Positions 27,022 to 36,182 of a stretch of DNA of 64,000 nucleotides are shown here, in pieces (position 1 is the stretch's first letter; each line of letters starts with the position of its first letter). This DNA comes from CAVVEQ01 sp963804865 (GTDB lineage Bacteria > Chloroflexota > Anaerolineae > Anaerolineales > Anaerolineaceae). Made by a program: the position numbers and the translations under genes. The notes under the pieces were generated by a model. It did not search any database and was not told where the DNA came from. It was given only the letters and a program-made list of their open reading frames with translations. The stretch is from positions 62,001 to 126,000 of the forward strand of contig CAWDSH010000042.1 of NCBI GenBank assembly GCA_963804865.1, read 5' to 3'.

Positions 27022-27421
27022 ATGGCAACAGAACCTGTTCAAAAAGATCAATCGACCAACGAGCCTCAAGCATTCTTCAAAGAAAGAATATCCTTGGGGA
27101 TGGGGTCTGATCCTCATTCTATTGGGAGTGTTTTTTATGTTACGTGAGACCGGGCTGATCGGTCGGCAATTCCATTGGTGGGCGTTTTTTATTTTCCTTC
27201 CAGCCATTGGATCATTTACAGCCGCCTGGAATGCAATACACCAATCAGGTCGATTTAATGCCGCAGCACGCAGTGCTCTGGGGAGTGGATTGGTTATTTC
27301 CACGGTGGCATTCATTTTCCTTTTTGGTCTGGATTGGGGCATCTGGTGGCCATTGATGGTCATTGCAGCGGGGATCGCGTTCATTCTTGGCGGTCTGCCG
27401 GATGAAGCGTCTCGGATTTAA
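27022..27421 (+). CDS. Small membrane protein, first of a tandem pair (one frameshift)
   Basis: The start ATG 27022 lies behind AAAAGGAG. The first 20-odd residues are hydrophilic. One extra A in the AAA near 27079-27081 then breaks the frame. Continued in the next frame the protein reads KEYPWGWGLILILLGVFF and has four hydrophobic helices, with FHWWAFFIFLPAIGSFTAAW in the middle. The reconstructed length is about 132 residues. No named family is certain; the shape is like DUF5668/LiaF-type membrane domains. The gene overlaps the following one, which is clearly its paralogue. Confidence 0.6.
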
Positions 27422-27773
27422 GACCGGGAAATTTCTCTCTCTGGGTCTCTGGATTGGGATTGCCATGGTTGGGCTTGGATTGGGTTTCCTTCTTGAAAAC
27501 CTCGATATTGTCATCATGAGCCAGGTTTTTGGAAGGATGAATTGGTGGGCAATATTTATTCTTCTTCCCGGTATTGGTGCTCTGATCAATGCCTGGTTGG
27601 TCTATCATCATGAGGAAAAACTGGTGCCAGCTGCCATTGGTCTGTTGGGCTTGGGCGTTGCAGTATTGGCTGTGGGAGTCCTGGCTTTGTTAGGCTTAAG
27701 CTGGAGTTTACTCAGTCCTGTCATACTGATTGCTGTAGGATTAACCTTCCTGCTCAGCACACTGCTAAAATAA
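27402..27773 (+). CDS. Small membrane protein, second of a tandem pair
   Basis: This 123-residue protein has four hydrophobic helices. Its core MNWWAIFILLPGIGALINAW lines up with FHWWAFFIFLPAIGSFTAAW of the gene just before, and both end in paired hydrophobic helices split by a short Trp-containing turn (GLDWGIWWP / GLSWSLLSP). I place the start at ATG 27402, inside the 3' end of the first gene (20-nt overlap). A longer frame from 27363 only overlaps more. A terminator follows 14 bases after the stop, so the pair forms one short transcript. The function is unknown. Confidence 0.65.
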   Translation: MKRLGFKTGKFLSLGLWIGIAMVGLGLGFLLENLDIVIMSQVFGRMNWWAIFILLPGIGALINAWLVYHHEEKLVPAAIGLLGLGVAVLAVGVLALLGLSWSLLSPVILIAVGLTFLLSTLLK

Positions 27774-27786
27774 TCACTTACGATCA

Positions 27787-27816
27787 ACCAGCTGCCCTAA
27801 AAAGCAGCTGGTTTTT
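27787..27816 (+). terminator. Rho-independent terminator after the tandem membrane genes
   Basis: ACCAGCTGC (27787-27795 region) pairs with GCAGCTGGT (27804-27812) across an eight-base loop and is followed by TTTT. Confidence 0.85.
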
Positions 27817-27886
27817 GCATTTCAAGTGCGAAATTATCTAAAGAATTTGTAAAGTATTCGTTAAGAGATCAGAATGCTTTGTTTGT

Positions 27887-27892
27887 TATAAT
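27887..27892 (+). promoter_or_regulatory. TATAAT box upstream of the structured leader
   Basis: A perfect TATAAT lies here with only a weak -35 region. It would start a transcript near 27899, just before the left arm of the long-range stem at 27908. The gene at 28083 would then have a leader of about 180 bases. Confidence 0.45.
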
Positions 27893-27907
27893 TACTGGTA
27901 CAACAAC

Positions 27908-28030
27908 ACAGGATTGGTGTTTAGCCCATCCACCGCTGACGTTACCTTTTTTATTAGTTGGCATCATTCATTATTGCGTTGAAGCGCCGTCAGGGTTGTG
28001 CGGAAGGGTGTGCTGTATTTCCAATCCTGT
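27908..28030 (+). ncRNA. Possible structured RNA (leader element or small RNA)
   Basis: The 309-base gap before the gene at 28083 holds a perfect 10-bp closing stem: ACAGGATTGG (27908-27917) with CCAATCCTGT (28021-28030). Inside it CTGACG (27936-27941) can pair with CGTCAG (27988-27993), and CCGC with GCGG and AGC with GCT can extend an imperfect rod. The element begins right after a TATAAT box. I cannot match it to a named RNA family. It could be a cis-regulatory leader of the 896-residue protein or an independent small RNA. The remaining 50 bases before the ATG hold only a repeated TTAATGCG. Confidence 0.35.
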
Positions 28031-28082
28031 TTGCGTTAGTTTAATGCGAGATGATTAATGCGCACAAAGGTACCGTTTTTAT

Positions 28083-30773
28083 ATGATGATGAGTGACCTA
28101 CCTCCTGAAGAGTTATTGCCCGTAGACCCAGCCGACAGGCTGCGGGGTAAAACGGACACGCCTTTCAGTCTGCCCGGTGATGATGAACCACCAGCAGCTG
28201 GACTGGAACAGGTGTTGGTTCAAGCCGAGGTGGATGCTCATATCTTTGATTTGAAGTCACTCGAAAAAAGCCAACAAAAGAAATCAATCCAAAATATGGT
28301 TGATCTGGGAGCCCCGGCAGTCGAGCCCTTGGTCATATATCTCAAGCATCCTGATCGCTGGGCGAGGATGATGGCTGCAGAAGTATTGGGAAAGATGAAT
28401 GATCCGAGGGCCATCCCTCCTCTTAAAGAAGCATTAAATGACACTCATCAGGGTGTGAGATATATGGCGGAACTGGCGCTCAAGGAAATTTCCGCTCTGG
28501 AAAGCGCTGCCGAATCAAAACATGAGTCACGCAAGCAAGTATCGGTCCCCCAACCTGCCAAAGTAACCGCCCCGCTTCACCCTCCTTCCGAACGTCCAAA
28601 ACGTGCTCCAGCGCGCGATGAAGAACCGGATACTGAATCCAAGCCGGAGAAACCTACCGCCAAAGGGGATACCGAACCTCCCCGCCGGGTAAAGCAATCC
28701 ACCAAAGTTCGGGATCTTTTAAACCAGGATCTGGAGAATTTACCGGATAAAACTCCAGAGCCAATTCCTGCTTCCTCAAGAACGCTGGAGAATGATCTGG
28801 AGAATGTCAACGTTGCCGGTATCGAGCCTATTGAAGCAAAACCAGCGGTTGTCGGGGAATCTTACAGCACCAAGGAAGAAACCACCAATTGTCCTGTTTG
28901 CAGGGAGGAGATCAAAGCCGATTCCCGGATTTGCCCGCATTGCCGTGCACGTTTTGATATTTCTTTAAGGGGGTATTGTCCGAACTGCCACACTGCGGTT
29001 GAAGTCGATCCATTCAATAAAGTGTGCCCGCGATGTGGCGAAGAAGTCATCGATCAGCATTTTGAAGCCGTCCTGGTCTCTCTGGGAGATATCAAGCCAG
29101 TTACCGAAAAAATACAAGGCGAAGAGGAAGAAGTACCCCCTCTCCCATTGGAATTCAAATCCGAAATTGAACCGGATCGTTCGATCAGGAGTGGTGGTGA
29201 AAGAAAAACCAAATCCTCAGCGCAGGAAGAATTTCCTCCGATAGATGTGCCTGATTTACAGTCATTTACCGATAAACCTCTACCTCCAACGGAAGAAAAG
29301 AAACAGCCGGTGGCTGAGGATGATTCGGGCAAGGAAGGACCCTATCCGGTAGTTGATTTCAAGTTCAAGCCTTTTGACGAACCGGAAGAGACCGCTCCAG
29401 AGGAAATAAAACCCGAAGTAGTCGAAAAGCCTGAACCCGTGCAACCAGAGAAACCTCAAGTTAAACTTGAGTCTTCGTTACCTGCAGAAGAACCCAGGCA
29501 GATACGATCCATGTTTTCTTCAACAGTCAGTGAACCGGAAGAAAAACCTTCAAAATCCGCCCCGGTTGATGAGCCAGTTTTTCCTCCCGTCCGCCGCTTT
29601 GCCCAAGATGGCGGGACCCCCATGTATATTCCTGAAGGCTATAATTCGACTGTAAAAACGCAGGAAGAACCGGAGGAAGAAGACCAAGAAGAATCGCAAC
29701 CGAAAATAAAATCAAAATCGACTTCAAAGAAAAAGGCAGTTCAATCATCCGAGCAGCCAGGAAAGAAACCCTCCAAGAGGCAACCAGCATTTAAGGTTGA
29801 TGAAGAAGAACCTGAGCCTGAACCAGTAAAAAAGGTCGAATCCGTTTTCACGGTACGCGAATATACACCCACTCCGGAAGAGGAAATAAGCCCTCTGGCA
29901 CAGGCGGAAGTACAGGCAAAAGAGAAGATAAAGCGCGAAGAATCCAGGCGCGGGATCAACCCCTGGCTCATTGCAGCACCCTTATTCCTGATATCCGGCG
30001 TCCTTGCGGTCTTGATATATTTCCGCACTACAGGCAGACAAATCCCACAATTGAACATCCCAGGTGTGGGTCCTGGACTGTTTGCAGAACCAACAGCTAC
30101 AGTGACTCCAACACCCGAGCCGACCCCTACCCAAACCCCAAGGCCGACATGGGTCAGCGGTTTTATTGACCCCGTGATGACAACTGTGGAAAACGAGGAT
30201 CCAGATTTCTTTGATAATTTCTCCATCCCCGATGCCAACTGGGGTTTCCGCGACGGCAACCGGCCAGCTCTAAGTCCCATAACCATTGAAAATGAGATGC
30301 TGGTTATGGCGATCTCAAGAGATTACGGTTTTGCACGTGAACGGAAGATAAGCATCAACAATTTTGTTGAAAAACTGGATTTTGCCTTTGCCCAGGATGA
30401 TCAAAGCATCTTTGAGTTGGTTTTGGTTGGCAGTTATGGCTCCTTGAGCGTGCATTTGATCAATACCGGTGAAGCCTGGGAAGGCACGATAAAAGTTCAG
30501 GATCCAAAAACAGGCGATTGGAAACCAGTGCAAAATGGCGTGGTCAATGCTGAAGACCCAATGAAAATGAATCTGACTGTGATCAAGAATGGAACACAGT
30601 TGGCTGTCCTGGTGGATGGCCATCCCATGTTAACTTACCAGGACCGAGGCTTGCCAAAAACGATGTTTCATGATTATTATTTTTACCGCGGCACAAACGA
30701 CGGGATAGTCACAATGACATTGGATAACATCCGTATTTGGGACCTGGATAATTACCCCAATTTACCCAAGTGA
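28083..30773 (+). CDS. HEAT-repeat / double zinc-ribbon / transmembrane / beta-sandwich protein
   Basis: This 896-residue multidomain protein is not a named family I know. From the N-terminus: HEAT repeats (about 65-140: VEPLVIYLKHPDRWARMMAAEVLGK); a charged Pro-rich region; two zinc ribbons (about 268-322) built from CPVC...CPHC and CPNC...CPRC; about 300 residues of acidic Pro/Lys-rich disorder; and one membrane helix (about 626-648). A Pro/Thr linker follows, then a C-terminal beta-rich domain (about 700-890) resembling concanavalin/LamG-like domains, with DNFS...NWGF and MTLDNIRIWDL. The N-terminal 620 residues should be cytosolic and the last domain outside. It probably links an external binding event to cytosolic partners (inference). 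A structured leader precedes it and a terminator follows. Confidence 0.72.
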   Translation: MMMSDLPPEELLPVDPADRLRGKTDTPFSLPGDDEPPAAGLEQVLVQAEVDAHIFDLKSLEKSQQKKSIQNMVDLGAPAVEPLVIYLKHPDRWARMMAAEVLGKMNDPRAIPPLKEALNDTHQGVRYMAELALKEISALESAAESKHESRKQVSVPQPAKVTAPLHPPSERPKRAPARDEEPDTESKPEKPTAKGDTEPPRRVKQSTKVRDLLNQDLENLPDKTPEPIPASSRTLENDLENVNVAGIEPIEAKPAVVGESYSTKEETTNCPVCREEIKADSRICPHCRARFDISLRGYCPNCHTAVEVDPFNKVCPRCGEEVIDQHFEAVLVSLGDIKPVTEKIQGEEEEVPPLPLEFKSEIEPDRSIRSGGERKTKSSAQEEFPPIDVPDLQSFTDKPLPPTEEKKQPVAEDDSGKEGPYPVVDFKFKPFDEPEETAPEEIKPEVVEKPEPVQPEKPQVKLESSLPAEEPRQIRSMFSSTVSEPEEKPSKSAPVDEPVFPPVRRFAQDGGTPMYIPEGYNSTVKTQEEPEEEDQEESQPKIKSKSTSKKKAVQSSEQPGKKPSKRQPAFKVDEEEPEPEPVKKVESVFTVREYTPTPEEEISPLAQAEVQAKEKIKREESRRGINPWLIAAPLFLISGVLAVLIYFRTTGRQIPQLNIPGVGPGLFAEPTATVTPTPEPTPTQTPRPTWVSGFIDPVMTTVENEDPDFFDNFSIPDANWGFRDGNRPALSPITIENEMLVMAISRDYGFARERKISINNFVEKLDFAFAQDDQSIFELVLVGSYGSLSVHLINTGEAWEGTIKVQDPKTGDWKPVQNGVVNAEDPMKMNLTVIKNGTQLAVLVDGHPMLTYQDRGLPKTMFHDYYFYRGTNDGIVTMTLDNIRIWDLDNYPNLPK

Positions 30774-30798
30774 TTTATTTTTAAATAGTTTGATAAAT

Positions 30799-30820
30799 AA
30801 CGCTCTACCGGGCGTTTTTT
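30799..30820 (+). terminator. Rho-independent terminator after the 896-residue protein gene
   Basis: AACGCTC (30799-30805) pairs with GGGCGTT (30810-30816) with one G-T pair, loop TACC, then a run of T to 30820. Confidence 0.75.
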
Positions 30821-30935
30821 AATTGCAAATGAGATATGGTGAGTAGAAGCATTGACATTATTCAAATGTTATTCGGTTGGGGTAAAATTATCGGGCATTG
30901 AGTAAAATGCTGGCTCCTTCGCATTTGTTGTCACA

Positions 30936-32066
30936 ATGAGACCTGCTTTGACACATAATTCCCACCTTAAGAACTCGCAGGAAGAATCAAATAATAACGG
31001 AATGGGTGAATCAAAACACCGGTCAATCTACCCATTCCTGATCTCTGTCCTTATCTTTTTTGCGATCGTTTTTTTCATTACTCGATTTACAGAGCTGGAG
31101 CAAATTGCCATCCTGCTCACTTCAATTTACTGGGGTTATCTTTGGCTGGCACTTGCTGCTGAAGTTTTGTGGTTAGTATCTGCCTCATTTATCTATAAGC
31201 GGATTTTCAATATTGTAGGTATTCAGGAAACCTTTCGGCATACTTTCTTGTTAATGACATCAGCCAATTTCGCCAATATCATAACGCCTTCCGCAGGTAT
31301 GGCAGGACTGGCAATTTTCTGGACTGATGCCCGCAGGCGCGGTTATTCCCGCGCTCATGCAACGATTGTCTGCATGATTTACCTCTTAATTGAATATGTT
31401 TCACTCCTCTTTATCGTGATCCTCGGGCTGATCGTCCTTTTACGCAGAAATATACTGGATTGGACGGTAATCTCCGCAGCGATACTATTTTCCATTTTCA
31501 CATTTTTATTGATCATGATCCTTTACCTGGGTGTAAGAATTCCGGATCAATTAACCCGGTTTTTGACCTGGATCACCGGAAAACTGAACAGTATTATGAA
31601 AAGAATTATTCATAGGGAATATATCCCTGTTGAGAAGGTCGCCACTTTTTCAGGTGCCGCAACAGAAGCGATCGCAGTGATAAGAACCGAATGGAGAAAA
31701 TTACTGCTTCCACTAGAATTGGGATTTCTGAATAAATGCATTTTGATTGGTATATTGACTTTGATGTTCATTGCATTTCAAGTACCTTTTTCAATTGGTA
31801 CCTTGGTGGCAGGGTTCAGTCTTAGTTATCTCTTTTATTACATGTCACCCACACCTGCGGGCATCGGTATCGTTGAAGGTGTGATGACCCTGGCTTTGAA
31901 ATCGCTGGGCGTGCCTTTGGCTGCTGCAACAGTCCTGACTGTCAGCTTTCGCGGTTTCACCTTCTGGCTGCCTCTGTTATTCGGATTTATTTCATTCAGG
32001 TTCCTTATCATGGAAGGGAAAAAAGATAATCATTCAGATATAAAAGTGGACGAGGTTCAAGAATAA
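30936..32066 (+). CDS. Lysylphosphatidylglycerol synthetase/flippase-like membrane protein (UPF0104)
   Basis: The 376-residue protein has about eight hydrophobic helices and the pattern of the UPF0104/AglD/MprF-flippase transmembrane family. That pattern includes SANFANIITPSAGMAGLAIFW (residues 108-128) and SPTPAGIGIVEGVMTLALKSLGVP (near 305). Family members translocate lipids or lipid-linked sugars; MprF itself moves lysyl-phosphatidylglycerol. No cytosolic lysyl-transferase domain is attached here. Its stop codon TAA shares its last base with the ATG of the adenosine deaminase gene, so the two are translationally coupled although no pathway link is known. The start is not supported by a clear ribosome site; ATG 31002 is an alternative. 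Confidence 0.8.
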   Translation: MRPALTHNSHLKNSQEESNNNGMGESKHRSIYPFLISVLIFFAIVFFITRFTELEQIAILLTSIYWGYLWLALAAEVLWLVSASFIYKRIFNIVGIQETFRHTFLLMTSANFANIITPSAGMAGLAIFWTDARRRGYSRAHATIVCMIYLLIEYVSLLFIVILGLIVLLRRNILDWTVISAAILFSIFTFLLIMILYLGVRIPDQLTRFLTWITGKLNSIMKRIIHREYIPVEKVATFSGAATEAIAVIRTEWRKLLLPLELGFLNKCILIGILTLMFIAFQVPFSIGTLVAGFSLSYLFYYMSPTPAGIGIVEGVMTLALKSLGVPLAAATVLTVSFRGFTFWLPLLFGFISFRFLIMEGKKDNHSDIKVDEVQE

Positions 32067-33079
32067 TGATCGATCCCAAGTTACCGTTGATCGATTTACA
32101 TCATCACCTTGATGGGAGCGTGAGAGTCGAAACCATACTCGATCTGGCTCACCAGCATAATATTGAGTTACCCGCCAGTGACGTTCCGGGCATGCGGCCA
32201 TTTGCGCAGGTGTTGGAACCACGGCCTTCCATCCTTTCATTTTTTGAAAAGTTCCATTGGCAGACGCTGGTTATGGTTAATGAGGATGCCTGCCAGCGAA
32301 TTGCGTATGAAAATGTTCAAGATGCCTTTGATGAAGGACTTGACTATATCGAACTCCGCTTCAGCCCCTGGTTTATGGCAGAGACCCATCACTTGAAGCC
32401 GGAAGCCGTCACTGAAGCTGTTGTCGATGGCGTTCAGTCCGGGTCTCGGGACTTCAATATTAAAGTCAACCTGATTGGTATACTCAGCCGAACCTATGGC
32501 CCGGAAACATGCTCCAAAGAATTGGACGCGTTATTATCCCAGAAGGATCATATCGTGGGGATTGACCTGGCTGGTGATGAAGTGCATTATCCCGGGGATC
32601 TTTATGTCGCGCATTTCAAACGTGCCAGGCTTGCGGGTTGGCATGTAACCATACATGCCGGTGAAGCTGCGGGTCCTGAAAGCATCTGGCAGGCACTGAA
32701 TGCGCTTGGCGCTGAAAGGATCGGGCATGCTGTCTCCGCGCCGCAGGACGCCGGATTAATTGATTATTTGCGGGAAAATCGAATTGCCATCGAATCCAAC
32801 CTGACCAGCAATGTGCAGACAAGCACTGTGAAGGATTATGCCAGCCATCCCTTGAAATTCTTCCTTGAGCAGGGATTAATTGCTACCATCAATACGGATG
32901 ATCCGGGGATCAGTGCCATCGACCTGCATCATGAATATGAATGCGCTCAGAAGGAAGTCGGATTATCTGAGACGCAATTACACCAGGCTCAGGAAAATGC
33001 GTTAACAGCCGCTTTCCTTTCAGATGAAGAGAAACGCTTGCTAAAAGATAAATGCGGGAACAGGCGAGTGCTCCCATAA
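32066..33079 (+). CDS. add: Adenosine deaminase family protein
   Basis: This cytosolic zinc enzyme deaminates adenosine (or a related purine) to inosine. The 337-residue length is typical. Zinc and catalytic motifs are all present: LIDLHHHLDGSVR (residues 8-20) with two His, VTIHAGEAAGPES (near 193) with His and catalytic Glu, GHAV (near 215), SNLTSNVQT (near 247) and NTDDPGIS (near 273) with the Asp pair. It overlaps the flippase-like gene by one base and precedes the GH116 glucosidase by 52 nt. Adenosine versus adenine preference cannot be settled by eye, but the spacing of motifs favours adenosine. Confidence 0.9.
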   Translation: MIDPKLPLIDLHHHLDGSVRVETILDLAHQHNIELPASDVPGMRPFAQVLEPRPSILSFFEKFHWQTLVMVNEDACQRIAYENVQDAFDEGLDYIELRFSPWFMAETHHLKPEAVTEAVVDGVQSGSRDFNIKVNLIGILSRTYGPETCSKELDALLSQKDHIVGIDLAGDEVHYPGDLYVAHFKRARLAGWHVTIHAGEAAGPESIWQALNALGAERIGHAVSAPQDAGLIDYLRENRIAIESNLTSNVQTSTVKDYASHPLKFFLEQGLIATINTDDPGISAIDLHHEYECAQKEVGLSETQLHQAQENALTAAFLSDEEKRLLKDKCGNRRVLP

Positions 33080-33131
33080 CCTTTAGATCTGGAAACTTTT
33101 TTCTTACCGAGATGGATGGACTGGAGCTGAG

Positions 33132-35603
33132 ATGAGCATGCAAATACCCGTGCAGGCATGGACACGCAGGTTGGATCAAATATTAGATGTGCCCGGGAAG
33201 CCTTCAAGGAACCTCTCCTTAAAAATCCTCTTAAAAATGCTTCCGGCGATCATCCGTATTCAGAGAAATGCAAAAAAGGAGAAAGAAGCCGGTTTTGATC
33301 CAATGAACGTGATGGATTCCAAGGGACCGGGTCCGGGGCAGGGAGTTCCACTTGGTGGGTTGGGTTGCGGCAGCATCGGGCGGGGTTGGAGGGGTGATTT
33401 TTCCCGCTGGCAATTACGCCCGGGTTATATCCATCATCAAACGGTATTTGCCGATCAATTCTCACTTTTTGTAAAACGCGACGGGCAAGATCCCGAATCA
33501 ACGACACTATCGCCGGTCAAGCCCGATGGAGATCTTTTGAGCGGATGGAACTGGACTTTGAATCCTGCATCTGCCACCTATCATGCGCTTTTCCCGCGCG
33601 CCTGGACGGTATATGAAAACCCGCTGCCTGGTATCCGCCTTACTTCCCGCCAGGTATCACCTTTCATACCAGGTGATTACCGGGCCAGCAGTTTTCCCCA
33701 GAGTGTTTTCATCTGGGAAGTGGAAAACAAAGGAAAGGAAGACGCGGAAATCAGCTTGATGTTTTCTTTCCAGAATGGCACCGGTATCGCGAATGATTCA
33801 GCGGGGGGGCATTCCAATCAATCTTTCAAGTTGCCAATGGCAACCGGTGTTGAATTGAGACATATTCACCGCCAGTTGAAATCACGAAACCCCGCAGATA
33901 AAAGTAAAACCACCTTGGAAACCGTGGAAGACCCCCTGAATTTTGCCATCGCGATAAAAAAAGCTCCCAGGCTAAAAATCTCGACGCTAACCAGGTTAAA
34001 AGCAAATGGAGATGGAAAGGATCTCTGGGAGGAATTCTCAAGGACCGGAATATTGAAAGATAACGCGGATATAACACCTTCTGCGAAAGGTGAAGTCATT
34101 GGAGGTGCAGTTGCCGGTTGGGTGAAAGTGAAAGCGGGACAAACCACAGAAATTGTGTTCGCTTTGAGCTGGGATATGCCGCGGATTCATTTTGGCCTGG
34201 GAAGAACGCATCTCCGCCGATATACCGTTTTCTATGAAGAGAATGGAATCGCAGCTCCCATGATGGCGCGCGATGCCTTGATGCATTACCCCGAATGGGA
34301 ACGCAAGATCGAGAATTGGCAAAACCCGGTAATAAATGATCTTGAACTTCCCAATTGGTATAAATGTGCGCTTTTTAATGAACTTTATTATCTGGTCGAT
34401 GGTGGAACCATTTGGGCATATCCCGATGGTGTTAAGCCAAACGAGAAGGAAATGGGGCACTTTGCATATCTTGAGTCGCACGACTACCGCATGTACAACA
34501 CTTATGATGTGCACTTCTATTCATCAATCGCTCTTGCGATTCTTTTCCCCAAGATTGAATTGAGCCTTCAAAGAGATTTTGCGAAAGCTGTGGACATTGA
34601 GAATCCCCAGCTTCAACCAACAATGTTGGATGGAACCATGGCTCCCAGAAAGGTGCGGGGTGCCATACCGCATGATCTGGGTTTGCCTTATGAAGATCCC
34701 TGGTTTTTGATCAATGGATACAATTTCCATGACAGCAGCCGTTGGAAGGATCTTAACCCAAAATTTGTTCTGCAAATTTACCGGGATTATGCCTTGATGG
34801 GTGATAGAGGTTTCATTAAAGAAACCTGGCCAGCAGTGCAGCAGGCAATGGAATATATGATGCGCTACGATTGGGATGGTGATGGTTTAATTGAGAACGA
34901 GAATATTCCGGATCAAACTTACGATGCCTGGTCGGTTGATGGCCCCAGCGCATACACCGGGAGTCTCTGGTTGGCCAGCCTGTTGGCCATGGCTGCAATG
35001 GCGAAAATATTGGGCTATAAAAAGCAAGCAGCATTTTACGAGGACCTTTATATCAGCGGGCATGCAGCCTATGAGGAGAGGCTGTGGAACGGGGAATATT
35101 ACGAATACGATGGAAGCGATAACCGCCAGCATGACAGTATCATGGCAGATGCAATGGCAGGTCATTGGTTCGCTCGCAGCGCCGGACTTTCACCCGTTTT
35201 ACAACCTGAACGCGTTCGCTCCATGCTGGAGACGATTTATAAGAAGAATGTGATGGGAATCGAGAAAGGCAGCATTGGCGCGATGAATGGCGTACGCCCG
35301 GATGGACGGATTGATAGAACCAGCCTGCAATCCCAAGAAGTTTGGACAGGTACAACCTATGCCCTGGCAGCTTGCATGATCCAGGAAGGAATGATCAGGG
35401 AGGCTTTCAAGACTGCCTGGGGTATATATCACATGACCTATGAAAAGATGGGCTATTGGTTTCAAACCCCTGAAGCCTGGAAGGTGGATGGAAATTACCG
35501 CGCTATTGCCTATATGCGCCCCCTGGCGATCTGGGCAATGCAATTTGCGTGGGAGAAGCATCTTGGCAACATTAAGAGAGAATCTTCACGGAAGAAACGT
35601 TAA
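33132..35603 (+). CDS. GH116 family glucosidase (GBA2-like)
   Basis: This 823-residue glycoside hydrolase belongs to family GH116, which includes non-lysosomal glucosylceramidase GBA2 and bacterial beta-glucosidases/xylosidases. The N-terminal beta-sandwich domain begins GVPLGGLGCGSIGRGWRGDF (residues 74-93), a strong family mark. The (alpha/alpha)6 catalytic domain has the presumed nucleophile Glu in YLESHDYRMYNTYDVHFY (near 452) and the acid/base Asp in QTYDAWSVDGPSAYTGSL (near 597). No signal peptide is visible, so it should act inside the cell. It starts behind GGAG. A glucosylceramide-type substrate is not implied; plant-derived glucosides are equally likely. Confidence 0.9.
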   Translation: MSMQIPVQAWTRRLDQILDVPGKPSRNLSLKILLKMLPAIIRIQRNAKKEKEAGFDPMNVMDSKGPGPGQGVPLGGLGCGSIGRGWRGDFSRWQLRPGYIHHQTVFADQFSLFVKRDGQDPESTTLSPVKPDGDLLSGWNWTLNPASATYHALFPRAWTVYENPLPGIRLTSRQVSPFIPGDYRASSFPQSVFIWEVENKGKEDAEISLMFSFQNGTGIANDSAGGHSNQSFKLPMATGVELRHIHRQLKSRNPADKSKTTLETVEDPLNFAIAIKKAPRLKISTLTRLKANGDGKDLWEEFSRTGILKDNADITPSAKGEVIGGAVAGWVKVKAGQTTEIVFALSWDMPRIHFGLGRTHLRRYTVFYEENGIAAPMMARDALMHYPEWERKIENWQNPVINDLELPNWYKCALFNELYYLVDGGTIWAYPDGVKPNEKEMGHFAYLESHDYRMYNTYDVHFYSSIALAILFPKIELSLQRDFAKAVDIENPQLQPTMLDGTMAPRKVRGAIPHDLGLPYEDPWFLINGYNFHDSSRWKDLNPKFVLQIYRDYALMGDRGFIKETWPAVQQAMEYMMRYDWDGDGLIENENIPDQTYDAWSVDGPSAYTGSLWLASLLAMAAMAKILGYKKQAAFYEDLYISGHAAYEERLWNGEYYEYDGSDNRQHDSIMADAMAGHWFARSAGLSPVLQPERVRSMLETIYKKNVMGIEKGSIGAMNGVRPDGRIDRTSLQSQEVWTGTTYALAACMIQEGMIREAFKTAWGIYHMTYEKMGYWFQTPEAWKVDGNYRAIAYMRPLAIWAMQFAWEKHLGNIKRESSRKKR

Positions 35604-35646
35604 AAATAGAATGTTTTAGAATTATTAATAATGGCAGGAGGTTTAT

Positions 35647-36162
35647 ATGGCTCAAACTTTAAACCGGCGCGGGTATTTTGTGGTTCTTTTCTTCATCATT
35701 GCTTTTTGCACGGCATGCATCTTGACCCCGGATTGGAGTCAGATAGGGGAAAATATTAGCGGAACCGCTGAGGCGCTCTCCACCAAAGCTGTTGGTGCTG
35801 TTGAGGGAACCGTTGAAGCGTATGTTGATGAAATAAGCCCGGTGATCGAAGCCACTTTGGCTGCCATCCCACCGGGGGTCAAGATAGGGGAAGGTCCGGA
35901 AGATATACCCGTCATTCCGGATACTTATGGATTCTATGGGAATAAAGAGCAGGTTGTTTTTCTAACAACTCTGAGCCTGGAAGATGCGGTTTATTTTTAC
36001 AAGGAGATGATGCCCTCATATGATTGGAAAGAGGGTATTCCCAGCGTGGCATTAAAGAAAGCAGCTTATCTGACTTATGATAAAGGTGACCGTCGCGCCA
36101 TAGTCGTGATGACGATCAGCGGCGAAAAGGTCGCAGTCCGTGTGACCGTATCTGAGAAGTGA
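35647..36162 (+). CDS. Hypothetical lipoprotein
   Basis: I do not recognise this 171-residue product. It has a lipoprotein signal with lipobox CTAC (Cys about residue 25). The mature protein begins with a helical stretch rich in Ala/Glu/Val (SGTAEALSTKAVGAVEGTVEAY) and ends in a small alpha/beta domain with VYFYKEMMPSYDWKEG, a pattern seen in many Chloroflexi lipoproteins. AGGAGG precedes the ATG. The next lipoprotein gene starts 20 bases after its stop, so they are probably one transcript. Confidence 0.6.
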   Translation: MAQTLNRRGYFVVLFFIIAFCTACILTPDWSQIGENISGTAEALSTKAVGAVEGTVEAYVDEISPVIEATLAAIPPGVKIGEGPEDIPVIPDTYGFYGNKEQVVFLTTLSLEDAVYFYKEMMPSYDWKEGIPSVALKKAAYLTYDKGDRRAIVVMTISGEKVAVRVTVSEK

Positions 36163-36182
36163 TCTTGAGATAAGGAATAGTA

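Noticed and set aside
27980..28020. Similarity to the SRP RNA tip (GTCAGG...GCGGAAGG)
   Set aside because: The bases around the GGAA do not pair as the SRP tetraloop helix requires, and the symmetric and asymmetric loops are missing.
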